This document shows, piece by piece, positions 10,326 to 19,908 of a stretch of DNA of 64,000 nt. Location of the stretch: assembly GCA_951394045.1 (NCBI GenBank), contig OX595995.1, positions 1,178,001-1,242,000 on the forward strand, in the 5' to 3' direction. The notes under the pieces were generated by a model that worked only from the letters and a program-made list of their open reading frames with translations, was not told the DNA's origin and did not search any database. Numbering within the stretch: position 1 is the first letter of the stretch; the number at the start of each line of letters is the position of its first letter. Origin of the DNA: Nitzschia sp. DOCU1 (Eukaryota > Bacillariophyta > Bacillariophyceae > Bacillariales > Bacillariaceae). Made by a program: the position numbers and the translations under genes.

Positions 10326-13300
10326 CTAAGGCTTTTTCCATTCCTTTTCGAAACGGATAACAGTGTCCATATAGAATATCTCCGTCGTCTTCGTGTAAAT
10401 GATATCGTCGCCATCGTAGCGATAACCTGATGTAACCTCGATTCTTGAGCCATGAGGATACGTCCAAACGCCCTGCTGTTGAAGATCGGGAGGCGGGTCC
10501 TCACCGGGTGGAAAGAATAGCATATCCTTCGGACTCCACACTCCATCTGCATCGGGCTGGCTTCCAGGTGCATAGCCCCAAGCGCCATGGGGGAGATTTT
10601 TCGCGTCGCGTGGCTCATGCCCTGGGGAATAGTAGAGAATTTCTCGTGGCTCATCGTCTTCTGAGCCTCCCGGAAAATGTGCCCAGCAGCCTTGCGGGTT
10701 CTTTTTTTCGCCCTTGACGGGTGCTTTGTCTTTAGACGGATACACCCAAGCCGACTTTTCGAATTGACGCTTCCGATCTTTCGGCTCCTTCTTTTCTGGC
10801 TTCTTGGCCTTTGTCGGAGTCTCCTTCGTCTTTGGTGGAGGCGGAGGCTCCGTCCAGACACCTTGTGGTTGCCACTCGTCATCGCCTGGTGGTGTCTCTC
10901 CGGGTGCAAATAGCCACAAGGCTTCTGGGAGATACTCGCCACTTTCATTCGGCTGTGCGCCAGGGGCGTAGCCCCATACACCATGTCTTGTTGAAAGGTC
11001 ATCCGGCTCCTGCCCTTTCTCGTATAGGTCGACCTGCGTCGGTTTCTTTCCGGCATCCATTACCTTTTTCCCTGGCGTATACGACCACACGCCTTTCGGG
11101 ACCCCATTTTCGATATCCTTTGGTACTTTCTTCTTCGGATAAACCCAGACCTTACGCGGACCGCCTGTTTTCTCTGCTGCCTTGACCGTTGATGACTTCG
11201 GGAGTTTGCCAACATTGTTCTGTGCTTTCTTTCCGTCCTTTGGCTTCTGCGGAAATTGGACATTTAATTGGCCAGGAGGAATAGACCACGTTCCTTGTGG
11301 ATTCCACTCATCATCGTCGGATGGTTCCTCGCCAGGCATGAAGAACCACATATCTGACGGTTTGTAGTTGCCATCGGCGTCGGGTTTTGCTCCTGGCGCG
11401 TACCCGTAAGTTCCGTGGGCATCGTGTTTTTCAAGATCGTCTGGTTCAGTTCCAGCCGGATACAGAAGTACATTCTGGGGCATCCAATCAGGCTCGTCGT
11501 CATCCGATCCAGCACCAAAGGTCCAAACACCTTGTGAAGTTCCAGGTCCACCTTCGGTGGGTGCCTTTGACGCGGGATAGACACAGGCAGACACTGGCCC
11601 CTTCACTTCTGTCTTGCTTGTGCTGCGTTTTGGTGGCCAATCTTCGTCTTCATTGTCGGTTTCGGGCGAAACTGTCCACACTCCCTGGGGTCTCCAATCT
11701 TCAGGAGGGGCTTCCCCTGGCCCAATGAACCAAATATCCGAGGCTTTCCAATTTCCGTCATCGTCGGGCTCTGCACCAGGAGATAGACCCCATACACCGT
11801 GGACCTTGAATTCATCTAGATTGTCCGGTTCTTGTCCTTTCGGATGGACAGTCACTTGGCAAGGCATCCAATCTTCGGCCTCGTCCACCGGCCTGTCTCC
11901 AAATTTCCATACACCAGTTGGTTTCCATTCTTCGTCTTCATCTTCTGGAATATGACCAGGTGGGTAGACCCAGATTGCTTGCGGGTTCCAGTCGTCTTGT
12001 GGTTCTGATTTTGGCGGCCAGTCATCTCGCTCTTCTTCGGGCGAATGCGTCCAAATTCCTTGGGGGCTCCAAGCTTCATCGTCGGGGGGAGTGTCGCCCG
12101 GACCAAAGAACCAAAGATCTTTAGCATCCCACTCCCCGTCTTCGTTGGGCTTTGCTCCAGGGGCTAGACCCCAAACTCCTTGGACCTTCGCATTGGATAG
12201 GTCTTTTGGCGCTTTTCCCTCAGGGTAAACCTGGATCTCGGCAACTCGCCAGTCATCCTCACCCATTGGTGCAAAGCTATCGCCATCAAACACCATCCAT
12301 TGACCATGAATGGCATTATCATCCATACCATTTCCTGGGGCTTTCGATTTCGGATGGACTTTAACAGATTTGGGTTCCCAATCGTTTTTCGGCGTTGGAA
12401 GCGGAGGAAAGCTAGTCGTGTCTCCTTCTGGATACGACCACTCTCCTTGAACCTTAAGATTCTTGTCATCAACAGAAGGCTCTACGCCAGGCGGGAAGAG
12501 TAGAATTTTAGGTTGTGACGCTCCACCACCCTTTGGATTCCAGTCGTCGTCGTCGTCGCCTGGTTCGGTGCCAGGGGCGTACGCCCAGAGGCCATGAGGC
12601 CCGGCATACTGAGCGCCTGGCAGCGGTTTCCCAGGCGGGTGCACAATTACACTTTGAGGCTTCCACCAGTCAAAATCTTTGTCAGGTTCATGCCCCGGTG
12701 CGTACATCCAAATGGCTTGAGGCTCAGCATTAGGCGACTTGCCGTCCTTTCGTTTAATATTCGACTCGGGTGAATATGCCCACATTGGCTGCGGCTGCCA
12801 ACTGTCTACAATCGTTTGCCGCCTACGTTGCGTTTCCTTTACCTTGCGCTCCGCCTCTCGACGACGGTCGTTTTCTTCTTTTCGCTTGCGTGCAGCCTCT
12901 TGACTGGCACGTAATTGTTCGTCTTCCCGTTCTCGTCGCCGCCTTTCTTCTTCTTTTCGAGCTTCCTCTTCCTTGCGACGGGCGTCTTCTTCCAAACGTT
13001 TGCGTTCTTCTTCTTCAAGTCGTAAACGCTCCTCCTCAGCTCGACGTGCTTGCTCCTCTGCCTCTTTCTTGGCTCGCATTTCGGCTTCTTTCTTCATCGC
13101 CAGCTCCTTGGCTTCCTTCAACTCGCGGGCCGCTCGTTCTTTCTTGGCCTTTTCCTCTGCCTCAATCTTCGCTCTGGCTTCTGCTTCTCGCCTGGCATCG
13201 TCCTCCGCATGTGAAGGTGACTTAGGTTTTTTCTTTCTCCTCTTTTCATGGTCTACAGGTAGTTTTATGCCTCTGGGGGACGGCACTTCTTTGTACTGTA

Positions 13301-13502
13301 ACTCTTGATATTCGCCCTCAATTTTGCGCATGTCTTCGTATTCATCTTCTAACAAGATCATCCCAGAGTCAAGCTCAATGGATTTCCGGACCCGAATCAA
13401 GCCATTTGGTCGTGCAGATCGTTCTTCGTCAATGTTGACGACCACTGATCCCTTGTACCTCCTCCCAACCGCCGGTTTATCCACTTCATCCTCCTCGCCC
13501 AT
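10326..13502 (-). CDS. Coiled-coil protein with about 36 Trp/Pro-Gly repeats of about 20 residues (unknown function)
   Basis: Single uninterrupted frame of 1058 residues, ATG at 13502. I do not recognise the family. Residues 1-95 are mixed. Residues about 95-235 are a very charged Arg/Glu/Ala/Lys helix, a single-alpha-helix or coiled-coil candidate. From about 237 to 1030 the protein is a chain of about 36 units near 20 residues with the form P-x-x-(V/I)-W-x-(Y/F)-x-P-G-x-x-P-(D/E)-D-x-x-W. Examples are PQGVWTYP, HGAWGYAPGSQPDADG and PKDMLFFPPGEDPP. The units appear arranged in larger blocks of about five. No signal peptide or membrane segment is seen, so it is probably cytosolic, a scaffold or cytoskeletal protein. 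The D-x-W...P...G-x-W rhythm loosely recalls calreticulin P-domain repeats, but spacing and location differ. Confidence 0.8.
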   Translation of the reverse strand: MGEEDEVDKPAVGRRYKGSVVVNIDEERSARPNGLIRVRKSIELDSGMILLEDEYEDMRKIEGEYQELQYKEVPSPRGIKLPVDHEKRRKKKPKSPSHAEDDARREAEARAKIEAEEKAKKERAARELKEAKELAMKKEAEMRAKKEAEEQARRAEEERLRLEEEERKRLEEDARRKEEEARKEEERRRREREDEQLRASQEAARKRKEENDRRREAERKVKETQRRRQTIVDSWQPQPMWAYSPESNIKRKDGKSPNAEPQAIWMYAPGHEPDKDFDWWKPQSVIVHPPGKPLPGAQYAGPHGLWAYAPGTEPGDDDDDWNPKGGGASQPKILLFPPGVEPSVDDKNLKVQGEWSYPEGDTTSFPPLPTPKNDWEPKSVKVHPKSKAPGNGMDDNAIHGQWMVFDGDSFAPMGEDDWRVAEIQVYPEGKAPKDLSNAKVQGVWGLAPGAKPNEDGEWDAKDLWFFGPGDTPPDDEAWSPQGIWTHSPEEERDDWPPKSEPQDDWNPQAIWVYPPGHIPEDEDEEWKPTGVWKFGDRPVDEAEDWMPCQVTVHPKGQEPDNLDEFKVHGVWGLSPGAEPDDDGNWKASDIWFIGPGEAPPEDWRPQGVWTVSPETDNEDEDWPPKRSTSKTEVKGPVSACVYPASKAPTEGGPGTSQGVWTFGAGSDDDEPDWMPQNVLLYPAGTEPDDLEKHDAHGTYGYAPGAKPDADGNYKPSDMWFFMPGEEPSDDDEWNPQGTWSIPPGQLNVQFPQKPKDGKKAQNNVGKLPKSSTVKAAEKTGGPRKVWVYPKKKVPKDIENGVPKGVWSYTPGKKVMDAGKKPTQVDLYEKGQEPDDLSTRHGVWGYAPGAQPNESGEYLPEALWLFAPGETPPGDDEWQPQGVWTEPPPPPKTKETPTKAKKPEKKEPKDRKRQFEKSAWVYPSKDKAPVKGEKKNPQGCWAHFPGGSEDDEPREILYYSPGHEPRDAKNLPHGAWGYAPGSQPDADGVWSPKDMLFFPPGEDPPPDLQQQGVWTYPHGSRIEVTSGYRYDGDDIIYTKTTEIFYMDTVIRFEKEWKKP
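10440..12800 (-). repeat. Tandem Trp/Pro-Gly protein repeat array
   Basis: This DNA encodes the 20-residue repeats of the coiled-coil protein. Units are diverged at nucleotide level but keep Trp, the Pro-Gly turn and the acidic-Trp ending. Second-order periodicity of about 100 residues is suggested by the recurring order GVWGYAPGA..., then WFFxPGExP, then PQGVWT. Confidence 0.75.
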
Positions 13503-14278
13503 TACGATATTTCACTCACACCTTTCGTGAGAACACAAGACGAGATTACAGGTACGAAGATAATGCAATACACGGATAGCTTGCGGAATCCGGAACACTT
13601 GCTATCTGCTTATTCAAGAAACGGAGTGTAATGTGTGTCGGTACGATAGTGGAGAAAAGGCGTTGAAGCCTCCTTTGTCCGTTCGTCAGAACGCGGGCAA
13701 TAGGGCAGAGTCATGAATGAAGAGTGACCGCCGGTGGGCGCCGACGTCCGATATCTTGTTCGTGACCCCAAAACCGGCGAGCGTGCCTATCACCAGGCAT
13801 ACCAGTATCATAATTGTGTTGGTCGTACCAGGTACGGGGTATATCGAATGTGCGAAGTTCACAATGAAAGTCAATAAATAAGTCACGAACAGTGCGAAGA
13901 ATTTTGATGACTTGGGCATTAGAAATATCCAGCAGAACGGGAATAAATCGAAGCGCCCCATTTAAGGGCACTTATTGGTTTCATTGCCTATTATCATTAG
14001 GAATTATGTGCTTTCGAAGATCGCCAAAAAGGGTATAGTATGTGCTCCAACCTCCGGTGTACCTGGTAGCATCCGGCGGGCAAGCGCGCCACGCCGGCCG
14101 ACCCATCTTATCTCACCGCGCGCGCCGCCTTTGGATATCGGCATCAAGAGACATCATGGGTCATTCTCACATCAGCCAAAGGCCCTCGCAAAAGCCGAAC
14201 TATCGCCTTTCTGTTTCGACGATTGTGCTGGTGCTAGCCGACCCAAACAATCATCATTACGCCTAACCGAAACATAAA
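13503..14278. other. Divergent promoter region between repeat protein and PKG-like kinase
   Basis: About 780 bp separates the two divergent genes. The short minus-strand frames at 13686-13971 overlap each other in two frames and carry no domain, so they are not called. A GC-rich stretch at 14060-14130 was noted without a recognised motif. Confidence 0.45.
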
Positions 14279-17087
14279 ATGAGCAACAAACGAGGGAGCG
14301 TGAAGGATCGCGCCAAACTATTCGATGGCGGTGGCAAAGGCGATCGGGAGGATGCCATTGACAGCATGTTGAGCCCAGGCCCTGGCGCCAAGAAGTCGGT
14401 CAAACCCCCTCTCGCCGGCAAGATCAAAGGCTTTGAGATGGGCCACGATTCTTCTGGCTCATTGGGCGAGTCGTTCGATCAAATTCGATATGAGCGCGAC
14501 AAGCAGCAAATTTTGAATCATCGCAGCGGAACGGTTGCCATTATTACCACCAAATTCAATGAACAAATTGCAATGAACGAGGCAATGTTCCAGAAGGCTT
14601 TGGAAGAAAAGATGGCCAGGAAGAAGCGCTATCGATCTAAGAAGAAGCGAAAGTACCGTCAACGCAAAAAGAAGACGCAACAGCATCTGGTGAGCGATTC
14701 AGTGTGGAGCAATCAAATGGCAGCTCCTTCGTTCAAGGTTGATCCCAGAACGTACAAAGCGCCCAAGAACTTGCAAAGACCTTCCTCTACTCAAGAGGAG
14801 CTGATTCGAAAAGCCATGGCAGAAAATGTCTTGATTCGTGATGATCCTGTCCACCAAACTGCTCTTATGCATGCCTTTGAATCTGTCGAAATACGAAAAG
14901 GCCAGATAATTGAGGATGATTCTGACGAATACTTTTACCTTGTAGAAGACGGAAAAATTGACATCCAAATGCGAGGCAAAGTTCTCGCGACCGCTGGAGC
15001 TGGTGATACTTTTGGTGACATGAATTTGGTCTACAAGAAAGATATTGGCCGTAAGAACGACGAGACGAAGAAGCAAACTCAGACGTTGGTGGCGATGGAA
15101 GATACAAAGCTCTTGCGTTTGAAGCAGGATGACTTCCTCGGAATCAAACAGTCTCAAGCTAAGCAGGAAGATATTGATAAGCAGGAAATGCTCAGGAAAG
15201 TTCCTTTCTTGAGTAAACTGCTAATGGCAAGGGACACCGATGTGCAGAGCAAGAAGAACCCGTTGGAGGCCATCGACAGAATCACCTCCATTATGAGGCC
15301 ACTGTACTTCAAGGCTGGTGATCAGCTCTACAATGAGGACGACGATACACTGTACATGATCAAGGAAGGAAATGTAAAGTTAACCTCAAAGAAGGATCAA
15401 CAATTTGTTTTGGGACCGGGTGACTACATCGGCCGCCAGGCGTTAATGGGAAGTCGCGGAAAAGAGCCTGAAGTTAAGAGTATGGAAGCCCTGTCGGCTG
15501 GTATGGCCTATGCGATTTCCAAGTCTGTGGCTGAGAAGGTGTTGGGAACCAACTACGTCAGTCGACAAACTTCACGGTTGGACGATACGAAGAAGCTTGA
15601 CAATTTTCAATGTATCAAAAGTGTCAACCTGGATGCCAAGACACTTGAAACGCTTGCTGAGACCGTCGACGACAAGACTTTCCTTGGAGGTTCGACAATT
15701 ATGAAACAAGGTGCTCAGGTTGAGCCTTGCTTGTATCTGGTGCGTGAAGGATCTGTCACCTTGTCGAGCGACGACGGTTCCTTTGTTCGCGAGGTAGGAC
15801 CGGGCGGTTATTTTGGAGTAGAAAAGTTACTCGTTCCCAAGAATGCTCCCAACGATAAGCAGAAGCCTACCCCAGACATGACTCTTCCTGCTCAATGGAA
15901 TGTAACAGTGACTGGCAGTCGCCCGTGTGTCATGGGAGTTTTGTCGCTATTGGAATCCCAAGACATTCTCGACAATGGTGGAAAGAAGAAGGAAAAGCCG
16001 TTGGTCGAGAAACCCGAGTCTCAGTTTGTTGTGAAGCGAAAGCAAACAAGCGTGATTGTGAAATCCAAAGTTGAACTCGACGACTTGGAAATGGTATCTG
16101 TATTGGGCGACGGAGCGTTCGGCGAGGTCTGGCTGGTCCGAACTGAAGTCAATGGGAAAAAGGAGGAGTTTGCATTGAAGAAGATTAGCAAGGAAGCTGA
16201 AATGATCGATGCTCTCAATCGAGAAGTGGCCTTCTTGACCAAGTTTGGATTCCACCCTTTTATCATCAATCTCATCAAGGTTTTCGACCGTGACGATAGT
16301 ATGTACATGCTAATGAACTTGGCGTCGGGTGGCGAGCTGTGGGATGTTATCCACCGCGAACAAGACGATGGAAACTGGACGTCTGGTATTCCAGAGAAGC
16401 AAGCCAAGTTCTATGCTTTCCTCCTGGCTGACACTTTGGCGTACATTCACTCCAAGAAGTATGTCTATCGTGATTTGAAACCAGAGAATGTTTTGATCGA
16501 TAGCGACGGATACCCGATCCTGATCGATTATGGATTTGGTACGTATGCTCGGTAGAATTGGTCACACGAATGATGATTTCTCACCGTCCCTGCCTTCCTG
16601 TATTGCAGCTAAATACTGCCCTGAGAAGACGGTAAGTCGAAAAGCATTTTGGGCTCTTTTTCGCTTGTAATCATCCTCATCAATTCTGCGCCTTTTCTTG
16701 CAGTACACTTGTTGTGGTACGCCAAACTATGTCTCGCCCGAGATTATCACCAACGACGGCCATAATCAAGCCGCGGACTGGTGGGCTCTGGGAATTCTTC
16801 TTTACGAAATGGTCTCTGGGGAGCATCCATTCTACGTAGATGGGATGGACCAGATGTCACTTTTCGAATGCATTGCACTAGAGGACTACGCGCCGATCCC
16901 CTGCAAAACGAGCCAAGGCGTCATCGACCTGGTTGACGGATTCTTGGTAAAAGAGCCTTCACAACGTCTTGGAAGCCTGGCAGGAAGAGAGAAGGATATT
17001 CTTTCTCATTCCTATTTCAAGGAATTTGATCTGGCTACCCTTCGCAGCCGCAAAGCCAAGGCGCCGTGGACACCTCCGTCCAAATAG
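14279..17087 (+). CDS. PKG-like protein kinase with three cyclic-nucleotide-binding-like domains
   Basis: Three exons are inferred: 14279-16538, 16609-16631 (23 bp) and 16704-17087, with GT-AG introns of 70 and 72 bp; the product is 888 residues. After a basic N-terminal region come three cNMP-binding-type beta-barrels (about 194-315, 335-440, 445-560) and an AGC kinase domain (about 601-860). The kinase has LGDGAFGEVW, FALKK, YRDLKPEN (about 730) and, after splicing, CCGTPNYVSPEI. The magnesium motif reads DYG (Asp about 750) rather than DFG. The phosphate-binding cassettes are atypical: FGDMNL (245), IGRQAL (384) and FGVEKL (512), none with the usual FGE-x-A-L followed by Arg. Domain order is that of cGMP-dependent kinase, but the ligand is uncertain. 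Confidence 0.85.
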
Positions 17088-17261
17088 ATTGCGGAAGCCA
17101 GTGATAATGAACGGCCTTTGTGCCCAGTCAACCTATACATCGTAAATCAAACAGGATTGCAAATCCAAAGTTATCCAATTGCTCATTTTTATTTTGATTA
17201 GCAAAGAATTTTCAAATGGTACACGGAAGGAAAAATATAGCGAAGATAAAATATGATGGAT

Positions 17262-18929
17262 TTAGAGCCCTCGGAGGAAGTGGCGGCCATGCTGGTTGTT
17301 GGCCGCCAATTCGTCAGAAACAGTTTCGCGAGAACCATGAGGGTGGATGTCCTCCGACATGTCGTCACGCTGCTGCAACATATCATAACACAACTTGTCG
17401 AACGACGAAGCCGAGATCAAATGGCATTTGCGGTCGACCTGCCAGGTGATTGGAGAATATTGCGAGCAAATCTCATTATTCACCGAATCACCCGTAGTGG
17501 AACCAGTATACTTGGCGACATCATACCCCATGTCCCCGTCAACAATCATTCCGCGAATCAGATCAGGAAAGTAATAAGCATCGTCGTTAACGACAACAAA
17601 TACTTGAGCTTGGACTCCAATTTGAGAGGCAGTATCATCCAAAATGCCATCGACGCAGAATACACCGTCGTAAAAGGGGGTTTGGTACTGGTTTGGCGTG
17701 CCGCATGCTCCAGCGGCAGAGTGGGGCCAGTGAACTTCATAGGTTTCTCCAACTACCATGTTATGGCAGTATTTCCATTCATATGGCTCGGTGAATCGAG
17801 AATCGGTCTCATCATAGAGTTTGCACCTGTGCCCTTCACGGCCTTCAATCTCTCCATCAGCAGTATGAGCATAACCATCACTGGTTTCTTCCTCGGTCGG
17901 ACCGACACCAGTCTCGTCGTATTCGCCGACAGAAAGATGTTCCGCGCCAAAATGCCAGTGCACATTGACAGCGCACATGCCAACTTGCCAGAAGGGAACA
18001 AGAATGGGTTCGTCGGTGACATTCATTAGACCCTGGTAGCCTGCGGTTACGTTGGCCCCGGCCTGGGGTCCAACATTGACCATGGCATCGACGATACAAT
18101 CGGTATTGGGCAAGTCTGGCTTCTTTCCCGCGCAGACATTTTCTCCCTGGTCATTGAGTGTAACTAGATCATTGGGTACCAAAAAGGACGAGCCGCTTGT
18201 GTCATGAGCGGTTTCGTCTTGGCCGTCGACGACGGTTTCGTCAGCTGCCTGATGGTCATCGTCCGTGGTACTGCCGTAAGCGTTGTCCGTGGTGCTACCG
18301 CCAGCGTCATCAGCATAGTGGTTGTATGGAGGAGTTGTAGAGTAGTTGGAAGCAGGTTTGTCCAGATCATGAGATTCAACAGTTTTGGCTCCTATAGACA
18401 AACGAGATTCCAACAAAGAAGAGTGAGTCGAAGAATTGTTCATTGCAAAACCGCCCGTGATTGTCCCACCGCGATAATGCAAGTAACCACTTCGCAGTGT
18501 ACTAACACATACCAGATGACGACTCCTGCGCAAAGTGTTGAGAGTGAATGACAGAGCCCAGTTCACTGACCATGATGATGGCACAAATGGCAATTACCAT
18601 CAACAGGCTCAACACAAGGTTGGTGGCAAATCCTTGGGAGATCCAACCCCGCGATTGGACGAGTGAGGTATTGCTGCTTTCTCGACCTAAACACACACGG
18701 AAAGAAAGAGAGTCGTGAGGCTTCCGACACTAAACCATGAACGGCGACCGAGAAATTGGTTTTCTGACACCAGCAGCTTTTCTCAGAAAATCGACCGACC
18801 GGCCGACGGGAGCTCGATACAGCACGTACCCGACTCGTCAATGGTGCCATCGCTGCTATGAACTCTTCCAGCTTTGTCAACACTGGAGGAGTGCCTTTGA
18901 CTCGATGATGACTTCGAATAACTGCCCAT
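17262..18929 (-). CDS. Delta-class carbonic anhydrase with N-terminal membrane anchor
   Basis: Three exons on the minus strand are inferred: 18929-18830, 18686-18513 and 18391-17262, with introns of 143 and 121 bp, both phase 1. The product is 467 residues. The acceptor before exon 3 (CTATAG) is the least certain joint. Residues 1-53 are a Ser-rich cytosolic tail; 54-74 form one hydrophobic helix (core VLSLLMVIAICAIIMV). A Thr/Asp-rich stalk leads to the catalytic domain. The delta-CA signature NVHWHFGAEHLSVGEYDE carries candidate zinc-ligand histidines at about 236, 238 and 243. Several Cys pairs suit an extracellular or lumenal domain. Delta-CAs, first known from Thalassiosira TWCA1, interconvert CO2 and bicarbonate; this one is predicted as a type II membrane protein. 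It converges with the PKG-like kinase 174 bp away. Confidence 0.87.
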
Positions 18930-19908
18930 GATATTGTATCTTTCGTTGTTTTGTGTTGTTAGTAGTTGTGAAAAGTGAGGCCAAACTTTAGCGGCCGACA
19001 AGGGCTTCGGATCCAAAAAGTGGCCCAACAAGGTTCCAACCAAATCTTCTGCCGATACCGGTGGTTTCCTCTTCGTATGCCTTGTTGGACTTTACATGTC
19101 TGGGTTCTGTTCCCCCTGATGACTGCTCTCCTGTTGGACCTGATCTTTGAAAGAGCCAAGGTTGAAGGAACTGATCACAGAACAACGGTGATGGCGGGAG
19201 GGTTAGCGCTCTCATATTACCCAGTTTTAAACTTCGGCTTGGATAACTCTGCGTCTCGGATGCACTTCTGTGTGGGGGGTGAAAAGGTCGTCGGGAATGT
19301 GTTCCTTTTACATATTCAATACCCTGAAATCAATATTCTGAAATGACCGACGCCTTCTCGTCTGGGCCCTTCGGAAGGGCTTCCTTTGAAGTAGTTCTGT
19401 TTCGCCATCAAAAAGTCAATGATTTGATAACTAATCGCCACCACGGAACCTTCAGGATAACGGGCCCTATGCGAAAACTTTGTGGTGGTAGCGCAAATCG
19501 CGCATAACCGATCCAGTAACAACATGAAGTCAAATGAATCGAATCAAACACACAAAAATAACGTACAGTAGGACAGAACATACTTCCGCACAGTTCCACG
19601 TGTACCTGGTAGTTTCTTGCGCGCTGTCTCTCGCGCAACAAGAACCTCAATTTGAAATTTCTCGCGCCTCGGAAGATCGTTGCGCTCCCCTTGGGAGATG
19701 GCGATCGTTATTGTTGCAATTGTTACCATTTGACGTTTGACTGAAGGAAATTGCTGTCCTGAATTGCACCGTCATCCTCGCATCTCATATAGCTATCGGT
19801 TTTTTTGTTGACTTTATTGTTATTTGGCTTTGCTTGGTCAATTATTTGTAAAGTGACACTTGGATGGTGTAAAGTTTACTGAAATTTCAGTGAAAGCTCC
19901 CATCCATC
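18930..19908. other. Divergent intergenic region upstream of delta-CA and DUF1295 genes
   Basis: About 980 bp holds the promoters of both flanking genes. One TGACGT hexamer lies at 19731-19736, matching a CO2/cAMP-responsive half-site described in a Phaeodactylum carbonic anhydrase promoter. A single hexamer is weak evidence. Small open frames here are unsupported. Confidence 0.4.

Noticed and set aside
12770..13225. Leu/Pro-rich plus-strand frames opposite the coiled coil
   Set aside because: They mirror the Glu/Lys/Arg-rich coiled-coil codons of the minus-strand gene and have no independent evidence.
17253..18029. 258-codon plus-strand frame
   Set aside because: It is antisense to exon 3 of the delta carbonic anhydrase, which has clear family motifs on the other strand.
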